From NCBI GenBank assembly GCA_905250885.1, contig CAJNOQ010002702.1, positions 1 through 23,009 of the forward strand: DNA of 23,009 bases. The letters are read 5' to 3'. This document shows positions 1 to 9,292 of this stretch, piece by piece (position 1 is the first letter of the stretch; every line of letters starts with the position of its first letter). The DNA comes from Didymodactylos carnosus (lineage: Eukaryota > Rotifera > Eurotatoria > Philodinida > Philodinidae). The position numbers were made by a program, and so were the translations under genes. The notes beneath the pieces are model-generated. The model saw nothing but the letters and a program-made list of their open reading frames with translations, was not told the DNA's origin and ran no database searches.

Positions 1-140
1 ACAGACAGCCACAAACAGCCACAGACAGCTGCACAGACAGCACACATACAACCACAGACAGCCACAGACAGCTACACAGACATCCAAACACAGACATCCA
101 TACACAGACATCCATGGATGTCTGTGTGAAAAAAAAGAAT
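1..140. repeat. short tandem repeat with terminal palindrome
   Basis: Degenerate units of about 10-14 bp built on ACAGACAGCC and ACAGACATCC run from the window edge. They end in a perfect 26-bp palindrome at 102-127 centred on CCATGG. The array probably continues upstream of the window. No coding frame is supported. Confidence 0.75.
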
Positions 141-662
141 ACCAACAACTTTTATTCTAATAGATTTTATCTGTTCAGGAGTCAGGGTTTCTGATTGTTT
201 TTAATCAGGGTGAGGAGATTTCTTTGGCGGACAGATTTTTCCTAAACAAGTGAAACAATCGTTAATTGAAAAGAAGTTTTGTTACTCCGTATCAGAATTT
301 ATTTTTTCAACGAAAACAATATTTAATATTCATCCAAGTCATTGTCTAGAAATAACGATATATTTCGTTCTTTAGCTCGACCTGGATGAGAAATAAAATC
401 TTTTATAACAAAATTAGTAGCTTCTGGGGTTAATGAAAGTTGTAAACTCGAAGCGTTGATACATGTTTCGAGGGTCACGTCTCCCATACGATTTTGTGTC
501 CATGTTTTCACTCGACGAAGTGTGCTAAAAACCCGTTCAGCTTTGTTTGACCCAACACCGTATGTTGTCAATATTTAATATAACCAATACCATTCTGGTG
601 TTAGTTCACTTCCATGTATCGCTATTTATTTCAGTATCTCATATATATTCATTTTATCACCT

Positions 663-1419
663 TTAAGGGGGGTCCACCCTCCCCAAACATGCCCTCAAAC
701 TTGGTCAGTTTGTAGATAACACCTTCGGTGGTATGCCTATGCAATAAAAAACTCATTAGTCAAGTATTGACAGAGTTATTAATTAATTAAGTTCAAACTT
801 AATTGAAATTTTTAGTTGGAGAGGCATCTTTTAAAACCTTTCTAGTTTTCGATATAAATGTTATATTCAATTGATTGAAATGTAGTTTTATAGAGAATTG
901 TTTGTAGATATTGTTGTAGATATAGTTCCATACAAAAAAGGTTTAAAAACGATATCTCTGATCGTTTTTTAATTACTAATTAGTTCTGGTTAGTAGTAAT
1001 TAGTGGCACTCCGGTGGACAAAGTAACTTTTCCTAATGTCAGAACAATCATGCGATGTATCATTCGATAGAACTTTTCGAGCTCTATCGATTGAGCGAGC
1101 CACTTCTTTTAACTTTTGCCTTTCTTGTCTGAAAAATCCATTTTAAATCATTTTTGGTGTCAAAAACTGACCAATTCTCAATTTTCTTAACCAGAACTCA
1201 AGTTCTATGTAATGAAAGTATCATATTCGGAATCAGGATCGAAAACTGAGCCGATTGATGTGTATTTCGAAATTTTTAGTTCATTTTTATTTTTTGGTGA
1301 AAATTTCTATGAGTTTTCAAAGTGAAAATTCGAAAACCATAAAAGTGCTCGTATAGGATGGAGATGCACATCAATCGACTCAGTTTTCGATCCTGATTCC
1401 GGGTGTGGACCCTCCTTAA
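663..1419. mobile_element. TTAA-flanked non-autonomous DNA element
   Basis: TTAA occurs at 663-666 and 1416-1419. Directly inside are imperfect inverted ends: GGGGGGTCCACCCTC on the left, and GGAGGGTCCACACCC as the reverse complement of the right (12 of 15 match). A TTAA target duplication is typical of the piggyBac and Kolobok superfamilies, but no transposase is visible, so assignment stops there. The element sits inside the hAT relic and is therefore younger than it. A 35-bp inverted pair (1228-1262 and 1367-1401) forms a hairpin at its right end. The interior also has a short inverted pair around TAGTTCTGGTTAG (about 978) and TTAACCAGAAC (about 1179). Confidence 0.65.
1228..1401. repeat. 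35-bp inverted repeat (hairpin)
   Basis: The arm at 1228-1262 starts CGGAATCAGGATCG. It is matched by the reverse complement of 1367-1401 with one mismatch in 35, around a 104-bp loop. The right arm abuts the right terminal repeat of the TTAA element, so it is probably subterminal structure of that element rather than a separate insertion. Confidence 0.8.
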
Positions 1420-2255
1420 TATTTTGACTAATGTTAAGGAATGTTGGCATTATAACCTAGAACATTCAAGTATTAGACATGTATATCATGAGTTTTAATG
1501 ATCTTGAAAATAAGGCGGGAAAGAGTTACCGATAGTGAGATATCAGCTCTTTCCGGTGTAAGAAATGATCGCATAACAAATAAAGAACTCACGTTCATCG
1601 ATTGATTTACACTTTTAACAAACTCATCTGCGATTTTATATCAAAATTATTTTGATCTTGTGATGGTGTTTATAAACGAGTCGATTAACCTGTTGATGTT
1701 ATACGGAATGAAAATTTTTAACAGAGTTTAATGTTTCATTTAATGAATCATAATCGAAATTTGTCATTGTTTGTTCGATCTTGGCACGTGCAGCAATAAG
1801 AGCGATTGAAAAATTATCCAGACAACCTCTCCTTTGTTCGATTTGTCGTAAGAATTTCATAGGTGGACGTAGAACTTCATGTATTAAATGAATCTCGAAA
1901 ACAGTCCTGGGTTTGACTAAATCGACGGCATATCTACGTCCATCCGATCCACCAGTTGATCTTAATTCAGCGATTGATGTTAATGCACCAATTATTGCTA
2001 AATAATGTTTGCATCCGAACCGAACAACTTCATAACGATAGGCCTATCTAGTTTTGCTTGCTTGCGGAACTGTACGACTTAAAATGAAGACAAACCAATC
2101 ATACCCCGGTCGGATAGCTCGGGCCGTTTACGGCCGTAAATGATGAAATACGGCAATGACGGAAAAGTTTCTGCACCAAATAGAGAAAGATATTAGTCAA
2201 TATAGTAATACCGCAAACTTATGATGGAGCATCGACTATGCGATTTCAATTGCCA

Positions 2256-2360
2256 GTTCATGTACAAAGCAGATTATCCGTTTGGGCATTGTTCATTTAT
2301 TGTCGTTCTCATCTGCCTAATTTAAGTATTAAAGATGCCATCACAAAGTCCCAGTTATAA
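2256..2360 (+). repeat. direct repeat copy 1, possible exon remnant
   Basis: About 105 bp starting GTTCATGTACAAAGC recurs at 2875-2980 with a few differences. On the plus strand this copy lies in a 42-codon frame from ATG 2238 (MRFQLPVHVQSRLSVW and on) that stops at TAA 2358-2360. Beyond the stop the same frame stays open through FYTIKQALEFLRDSPTRF to a stop at about 2443. It reads like a decayed protein C-terminus, but I do not recognise the family. Only this copy keeps that downstream extension. Confidence 0.6.
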
Positions 2361-2514
2361 GTTTCGTTTTATACAATCAAACAAGCACTTGAGTTTTTAC
2401 GTGATAGTCCAACAAGATTTAAAACATTATTTACAAGTCAGTAAGCATTTTATTCTAGTAGAACAGGTATATGATACTTTTTCTTAATATTTTCTACATC
2501 CCCTGCATACTGAT

Positions 2515-4620
2515 TGAAAAAACATGAAATTGTTGTGAAGAGAGACGGATTTCTTCTGGAAAGAAGATTAAGTTCTTGTTGAATAAGAACCGTCCTGGTA
2601 AGAAATGTCCCAGAGTAAGATCTGTCCGAATAAGAAATGTCCGGAGGAGAAGTTTCCGGGTAAGAACCGTCTGCGGAAGATCGGACCGAATACCGAAGAA
2701 AGATGGATTTCTTCTGGAAAGAAGACCAAGTTCTTGTTGAATAAGAAGTGTCCTGGTAAGAATGGATGGATCTTTTTTGGAAAGTGGATGAAGTTCCTGT
2801 GAAGAAATATGACTTTCTTCTGCAAAGACCATGACGTTCTTGTGAAGAAAGATGGATTTCCGAAGGAAAAGCAAGTTCATGTACAAAGCAGATTATCCGT
2901 TTGGGCATTATTCATTTATTGTCGTTCTCATCTGCCTAATTTGAGTATTAAAGATGCCATCGCAAAGTCCCCCGTTATAATGATGCAAATACCATGAAAT
3001 CATCAGATTGTGGTGAAGAAGGATGGATTTCGTTTGGAGCAGTGATGAAGTTCATGTGAAGAAAGATCGATTTCTTATACAAAAACCGTGAAATCATCAA
3101 GTTGTTGTGAAGAGAGGTGGATTTCTTCTGGAAGGAGGATGAAGTTGTTGCGAAGAATGATGGTTTTCTGGTGGAGAACTCATGACGCCCTTGTGAAGAT
3201 AGATGGAGTTCGCTTCGAAACGAGATGAACTTCTTGTGAAGAAAGATGGATTTGTTTTGCAGAAACCATGACGTTCTTGTGAAGAAGGATGGTTTGCTTT
3301 GGCAAAATCATGAAGCCCTTGTGAAGAAAGATAGATTCCCTTTGGAACAGAGATAAAGTTGTGGTGAAGGAAGATGAATTTCATGTGCAAATACCATGAA
3401 AACATGAAGTTGTTGTGAAAACAGTTGGATTTTGCAAAACACATGATGTTCCTATAAAGAATTTGGAGGATTTTTTCCGGTAGGAGGCTGAAGTTATTGT
3501 GAAAAAAGATGGATTTCTTCCGCAAAAACCGTGACGTTCCTCTAAAGCTGTTGTCAAGAACGATGACGGAAAAATCGTGACGTTCTTGCGAAGAAAGATC
3601 GATTTCTTATGCAAAAACGGTGAAGCTCTTTTGAAGAAAGATGAATTTCTTCTGCAACAACCGTGACGTTCTACTGAACAAAGATTGATTTCTTATGGAA
3701 AAACCGTTACGTTCTTGTGAAGGAATATGTATTTCGTTTATAACAGAGATGTAGTTCTTGTGAAGAAAGGTGGATTTCTTATGCAAAAACTGTGACGTTC
3801 TTCTGCAGAAAGATGGATTTCTTATGCAAAAAGCATGCCGTTCTTGCGAAGAAAGTTGGATTTCCTCTGGAAAGAAGATCAACTTCTTGTTGAATAAGAA
3901 CTGTCCTGGTAAGAAGTGTCCTAGAGTAAGATAAGTGCTCGTAAGAAGTGTCCCAGAATAAGAAGGGTCCTCGTAAGATCTGTCCGGAAAAGAAATGTCC
4001 GGACGAGAAGTTCCGGGTAACAAACGTCTGGGGAAGATCGGACTGAATACCGAAGAAAGATGGATTTTTTTTGGAAAGTGGATGAAGTTCTTGTGAAGAC
4101 AGATGGATTTCTTTTGCAAAAACGATGACGTTCTTATGAAGAAGAATGGATTTCTTTAAGGAAAATCATGAAGTTCTTGTGAAGAAAGTTGGATTTCTTC
4201 TGGAAAGAAGATCAACTTCTTGTTGAATAAGAACTGTCCTGGTAAGACAGTGTCCTAGAGTAAGATAAGTGCTCGTAAGAAGTGTCCTAGAATAAGAAGG
4301 GTCCTGGTAAGATATATCCGGATAAGAAATGTTCGGACGAGAAGCTTCCGGGTAACAACCGTCTGGGGAAGATCGGACCGAATGCCGAAGAAAGATGGAT
4401 CTTTTTTGGAAAGTGGATGAAGTTCTTGTGAAGACAGATAGATTTCTTCTGCAAAAAGCATGCCGTTCTTGCGAAGAAAGTTGGATTTCTTCTGGAAAGG
4501 AGATCAAGTTCTTTTTGAATTAGATTTGGTAAGAAGTGTCCTAGAATAAGAAGGGTCCTGGTAAGATCTGTCCGGATAAGAAACGTCCGGACGAGAAGTT
4601 TCCGGGTAACCAATAAAAAC
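2515..4620. repeat. compound minisatellite with higher-order repeats
   Basis: Two unit types alternate. The first is a degenerate ~43-44 bp unit on the theme GACGTTCTTGTGAAGAAAGA followed by TGGATTTCTT and TGCAAAAACC. The second is a block of ~16-18 bp units on the theme GTCCTGGTAAGAAGTGTCC. The second type recurs as larger blocks starting at about 2541, 3856, 4189 and 4481, and the last is cut off at about 4612. The blocks at 3856 and 4189 are 333 bp apart and close to identical over about 250 bp. The long open frames here, mostly on the minus strand, are by-products of repeated sequence with few stops: the unit length is not a multiple of three and the frames do not persist between units. 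Confidence 0.85.
2875..2980 (+). repeat. direct repeat copy 2, embedded in minisatellite
   Basis: This is a second copy of the 2256-2360 sequence, offset by 619 bp, with minisatellite on both sides. Its frame reads HVQSRLSVWALFIYCRSHLP and stops shortly after the repeat ends. The two copies bracket the first higher-order block of the array. That suggests the repeat was duplicated together with the block or captured as the array grew. Confidence 0.65.
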
Positions 4621-5929
4621 TATGTAAGTCCAAAAGTCCAAAATCCGCTATTTCCCTCTTGGATGTTGCTCGCAATTTGTTCTGAATAAACTTAATAGCC
4701 AAACTGATTTAATTTCAATTTGGTTGTGTAAAAATTCAGTTGTTTGATGAGGCAATAGGCCCTTGATTTTTTGTTCATACTTGATCGTTTTTACGTACTT
4801 ACAATAAAAGTCAAAATGTTACCTTCAAAACATAACCTTTTATGGATCTGGTTACTCTTGTATCACTAGTCTGTTCGGTATCTGCACAGCAAACTGGTAA
4901 ACTTTATTCTGAACTGAACAGCGGTATTTAAACTAGAATTGTATGAGCACATCCATACAGATACACCCAAAGTTATCCGTACAGAAGTAGTTTCGAGGTA
5001 AATAAATCATAACTTTTTAATAGTCTATAGTTTTTATCATTAAACTATCTACAAACATTTAGTCTGTGAACAGCCCATGTACACTTTGTCAGCTGTTTAA
5101 ACTTTAACTTATTCTCTCTAATTTCCGCGAAAAGGTATTTCCTGACCTTGTCGTTCTTTTTTCTCCTGTACAGTGGATAGCCTCCGTACTCAAATTAAAA
5201 TATATGGCAGGTGTGTACTTTGGAATAAAAACCTACTGTTTTCAATTATCTATAAAAGTCAGATTGTCTTCGATATAAAAGAAGAAACAAAATTGATTTG
5301 TAGTGGTCGAAGGTAGATAACTAATATAATATAACCTAATATTAATTGACGTTAATATAATCTATTCAATAATGCTTGGTAAGTAAAATATTCTGGCAAG
5401 TAATGATGGCTGATTCCTTAAGAGGGTCTAAGAGGAATTGCCATAGCTGAAACTAAAACGCGATCGATTCGCATACATAATTTCATTTCAACAGTAGTGT
5501 TTCTTCTAATTTCAGGTTTTGATCATTAAGGCGCTGATGGTAAGCAACGGTTGTTGCATATTTCGACTGACCTTAAAACAAAAGTCTCTAAGTCTAAATC
5601 AGGAAGCAGAACAATTCTAGCAAACCAAAAATTGTTGCCTTTTATGTCAGCTAAACTGTAGCCATTGTACAGTAATGTGAAATAATAGTTTAAAAGTGGA
5701 TACACCATTCTCCGGGCAATGTTTTAACGTTGATAATTCACATGTTTAACAATCACATACAGATCATTCTCATAGATTTTTCCTCCTGGTAATATGTTTT
5801 AGTTGCTGCAGAAGCGACTATTACAAAGGTAATATATGTGTTCGATAAATTATTTTGGTGAGCAGTGAGTGTCTACATCATTAGGTGAATTGGACATTCG
5901 ACAATATTTATCTGTTTAATTTGTTGACA
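4620..5929. other. interval without a supported gene
   Basis: AT-rich, with no frame that I can match to a protein family. A 60-codon minus-strand frame (5526-5708) and a 29-codon plus-strand frame starting like a signal peptide (MDLVTLVSLVCSVSA, ATG 4842) are the only items of note. Neither has splice context or length to support a gene. Confidence 0.5.
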
Positions 5930-6730
5930 AACTTTGAATTCGAGCTCTACTTCGAATCACATTTAAGACTCTCACTTTCCCAGCTTTCTTTTGCATATGT
6001 CTTGTGCTTCTTCCTTATCCTCCCATCTTCTGTCACATAGGTGTAGAATTATTTTCGTACATTCTTCATTGACTGCAGGAATTTTGTGAAACTCTTTTCT
6101 CGTTCACTCTCACTACCTACTCAACACCTCGATGAGGTGTCAGAGAAAAAAATTACACAGAACTCCTGCAGTCAATGAAGAATGTACGAAAATAATTCTA
6201 CACCTATGTGACAGAAGATGGGACGATAAGGAAGACACGGTAAAAAAAAAGTGTCGAAAAGTTGACGCTTTTTAGTGGACGGCTTTTTCGTCCCATCTTG
6301 GTATGCTTTTTTGCTAGACGGTTTTTTTTGTGGACTAGTTTTCTCGTATGTTTTTTTGTTAGATGGAAAAACAAAATTTGAAAAGATTTCTAGATAATAT
6401 TTTACTCAGTTTTGAACGCACGATACTTTGGAAGCGCGCCTGATCTGCTGGTTCGATCCACTATCGAAGGAAATCAGTCGTTTCTGAGATCAGCTAGTGC
6501 AGCGAAACGAGTCATCTATGCAGTATGCACTTAAATACTATGCTTGAACGAATTTTTGTGGACTCATTTTTGTCGATGCTTTTTTTAGTATACTTCTCGT
6601 GGACGTTTTCTAGTGGGCGCTTTTTTGGACGCTTTTCTTTTTACCGTGGAAGCACAAGACATATGCAAAAGAAAGTTGGGAAAGTTGAAAATCTTAAATA
6701 TGATTCGAAGTAAAGTTCAAATTCAGCTTT
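5930..6730. mobile_element. long fold-back element (disrupted inverted repeat)
   Basis: The left arm (about 5930-6096) pairs with a right arm in two pieces, 6146-6235 and 6649-6730. The pairing covers about 165 bp with high identity, including GTGTAGAATTATTTTCGTAC near the loop side and CTTTCTTTTGCATATGTCTT farther out. The ~50-bp loop contains the small palindrome ACACCTCGATGAGGTGT. The split in the right arm is exactly where a 413-bp element has inserted. No coding frame is supported. This is a non-autonomous fold-back or MITE-type element, but its superfamily is not visible. Confidence 0.8.
6236..6648. mobile_element. 413-bp nested element, CACGGTAAAAA ends
   Basis: The left end reads CACGGTAAAAAAAAAGTGTC. 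The reverse complement of the right end reads CACGGTAAAAAGAAAAGCGT. The uninterrupted left arm of the host fold-back gives the empty-site sequence AAGGAAGAAGCACAAG. Comparison shows that the insertion duplicated only GA (6234-6235 and 6649-6650). Ends starting CAC with a 2-bp duplication resemble the CACTA/CMC group, but this is an inference because no transposase is present. Variants of GTGGACG next to T-runs recur near both ends, like subterminal repeats. An identical 21-bp end recurs at 14100-14120. Confidence 0.7.
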
Positions 6731-9292
6731 TGAATTTTACACACACGCTTATGATTAAGTGAATCTAATGTTTTCTTCTTGGACTTTGACAAAAAAACTT
6801 GGAGTTTTTGTCTGTCTCTTATTCTTATCCAGCAGACTTGTGAACGGTTCTAGAATATCTGATAAAACCGCTTCGTTCCAATTATTAACAAATCATTAAA
6901 TAATTTCTAGCCCCCTGAAAGACCAACACTTCTCATATATCATTCCAATGGTGGAAATGGAGCGACAAGATGATCAATTATAACCAAAACTCATTTCGAA
7001 TTTTTTGCTGTGATTGTAGAATTTATTGTAGAATTATTATTATTTATTGTAGAATTATTACAACTTGATTATTAATAAAAGCTGAATTTTTGCTATCATG
7101 CGTTCGCATGTTTAGATGGTGTTTCAGACAAACTACAATATTACTATTAATATATCTGGCAATGAGACTTACCTGATGTTTAGTCATAGAGTAATTCTGA
7201 TTTCATAATTATGCACTTCAATATACCGGACCTTTCTTCTGAAACTATTCAATTCACCATTTTTTTTCGATTTCTTTACGCATTTAACAATAAAAAAGAC
7301 CTTTAGTCTGAAGAATAATTATGACAGTAGGTATCATCATTGTTTTTGCATTTGTAGTATCATTTCTCGGATATTACTCATCGAATCTGTTCAAAACTTA
7401 GAAAAAATATTTCTTAACATGTCAGACATATTATAACTATGTTAAGAACTCGCGATCGTTTTTGGAAAGATCTTCTCAAGTCGTACATTTCAATTCACGC
7501 TATAATACAGCTATTTGTGTTCTTTACTACTTCTAATATGAAAGCTCTCTCTTCTGCCCCATTCTGAGATATTTTGAACTTTGTAAGAAAAAGTCAAATA
7601 CAATTAATATTGCAGAGCTATGTCTTTTATTACATGGCAAGTCAAAAAAGCAAAAAGTTGTTCAAACACCCACGATATTTGAAGGATTTCTGGAAAATCT
7701 TTCCAGAATGGCAAGTTTTATAGAAAAAAATGTGAATAAATTTAAAAAATGAGAGATTTTGTGAATGAAATTAAAAATGTGAACTTTTTTGTCTTAAAAC
7801 CGGGGAGAATATCTATAGCAGCAAAAAATCTTGAAATAAAACTCGTAAAAAAATAAAATAAAAATTTCATGATCAAGATAAGCAGAAAAAGCATTAATTA
7901 GAATACATTCAACTTCTTTTTTGGCCGCGCAACACTAGTATTGCCACAAATTCAGTAGTTTTTCAATTCCGTTTTTCTCTTCCTTTGGTAAACAGATCAT
8001 TTGATTAAAATCTGATATGAAGTTAGTCGTTCTGAGCAGTAGTACTCAGAATTGGTCTCATAGTACAGAACATGCTAGTGATGTCTATATAATTCACTTG
8101 ATAGTGCGAAAAAAATTTGAAGAGCTAATCGGTCTAACGATATGCATGACGGTATCCATGCATACATGCACATTCTTCTTCGTAATAACGCTTATGTGAA
8201 AAAAACATCTAAAAATCTGTATAAAAAAGCGTAAATGGAAGATCGTGAAAAAAAATGTAGAAGAAAATCGATGAACTGTTGAAAGTATAAAGAATATCAC
8301 AAAAAAAGAATAGAAAAAGGATGCTGCGAAACCGTGAAGAAAATGCGATAGCATCACCGCAGTTTTTTGTTGCCTTAAAAAACGACTGTGATAAATTTAG
8401 AGCTGGTCAACATTTAACCGACTACTTATTATTTCTCTGTGAGCTATTTTTTGTAATGTATGCGTAGACAGCTTCTTCATGCATAACATAGCTTTTACTG
8501 CTCTTCAAACATTATCTCACCATCCACATGTTTTTTGGCTTGTTTTAAGAGTTCTACTGTTGAACGATATCAGGGTTGCACCTTTTCCATTTTCTGGACT
8601 TCTTTCCGAGCTTTTGCTTTTAGGTTTCTTCCGTCTTTTTCCTTTTCCTTTTGTGATTGATTTTAATATACTTTATTTTCTATAAGTGCATTTATAAAGT
8701 GAATCACTACCTTTCCTGAATCTGCTGATTTTAAAAATTTGGCCTGATAGTTTTTTTCCCTTACAAACTCGTCAAGAAGATGATTGTCATTTAATGATTG
8801 TCATGAAAATGATTGTCATTTTTTTCTGCTTTTCGGATTTCTAAAAGTAGCAAGCCTGGACGATACATACTCCCTTTAATAAAGTGCATTTGTTTTATAT
8901 ACGTTGTTTCATTTGTACGTTCGATCTATTATAAAAAAATTTTATTTGACATAACTAGTGATACCTCATAGTGAATGACTTTACGAAAAACAGTGTATTA
9001 TGCGTGAATTCATTATTTTGCAGGTAAAAGGGTGGCAGGCATAACAAAAAGAATTTTATAAGACAATGACAGTGGTGGTCGAACTTTTCTCTTTAGTTCT
9101 TTCTCTATTTGCAGAGTCGTGAGATTTGAGGCAAAAGTTTCGTTATCAAGTCAATATTTTATGCGCTCAAATTCATGTGACAATTTGACAAAAATAAACT
9201 TTTCGATCAAAAACGAATATTTTTTTGTTCTCTAATAAGTGCACAAAGAGTAAGCACGAATTTTATTCTTTTAGTTCGATTATATTAATACA
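6731..9292. other. 2.5-kb interval without a supported gene
   Basis: AT-rich and largely featureless. Short tandem runs occur at 7014-7061 (TGTAGAATTATT theme) and 8780-8822 (three ATGATTGTCAT units). On the minus strand at about 8498-8672 one frame reads a basic helix-like KARKEVQKMEKV, then a TGA, then YRSTVELLKQAKKHVDGE. It could be a decayed exon or chance in purine-rich sequence. The plus-strand frames at 8017 and 8479 have no protein-like composition. Confidence 0.45.

Larger units (their letters stand above)
323..2100 (-). pseudogene. hAT-type (DUF4371/ZMYM1-like) transposase relic
   Basis: Two stretches of one broken transposase lie on the minus strand. The N-terminal-side stretch (about 2100 to 1699) carries the hAT signature region. 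It reads KTR-stop-AYRYEVVR where the family has TRWxxR, so a TAG at 2044-2046 replaces the signature Trp. It then stays open for 114 codons (2043-1702) through TSIAELRSTGG and FEIHLIHEVLRPP. Weaker similarity continues in another frame to about 1560. The C-terminal stretch (about 660 to 323) holds the hAT dimerisation region, with NKAERVFSTLRRVKTW and a natural stop after LDNDLDEY. A TTAA-bounded element (663-1419) separates the two parts. If it is removed, one frame can be read from FLNISQNI into KGDKMNIYE. The stop codons and frame changes make this copy dead. The family call rests on the ERxFSxLxRxK and TRW-type motifs. Confidence 0.8.

Noticed and set aside
2450-4613. Several overlapping minus-strand frames of 60-170 codons (such as 3607-4119 and 2450-2908)
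   Set aside because: They lie in a minisatellite whose unit is not a multiple of three. The translations are different frames of the same repeat and end at random.
4842-4931. 29-codon frame starting like a signal peptide
   Set aside because: Too short, with no in-phase splice donor leading to another exon.
5526-5708. 60-codon minus-strand frame
   Set aside because: No recognised motif, no splice sites of note and no neighbouring exon.
6450-6459. GGTTCGATCC, a match to a tRNA/SINE B box
   Set aside because: Bases on either side do not form a T-stem and no A box lies at the right distance, so a tRNA or SINE is not supported.
8017-8685. Plus- and minus-strand frames in AT-rich sequence
   Set aside because: Phe/Ser/Leu-rich or Lys-rich translations typical of homopolymer-rich DNA, with no family features.
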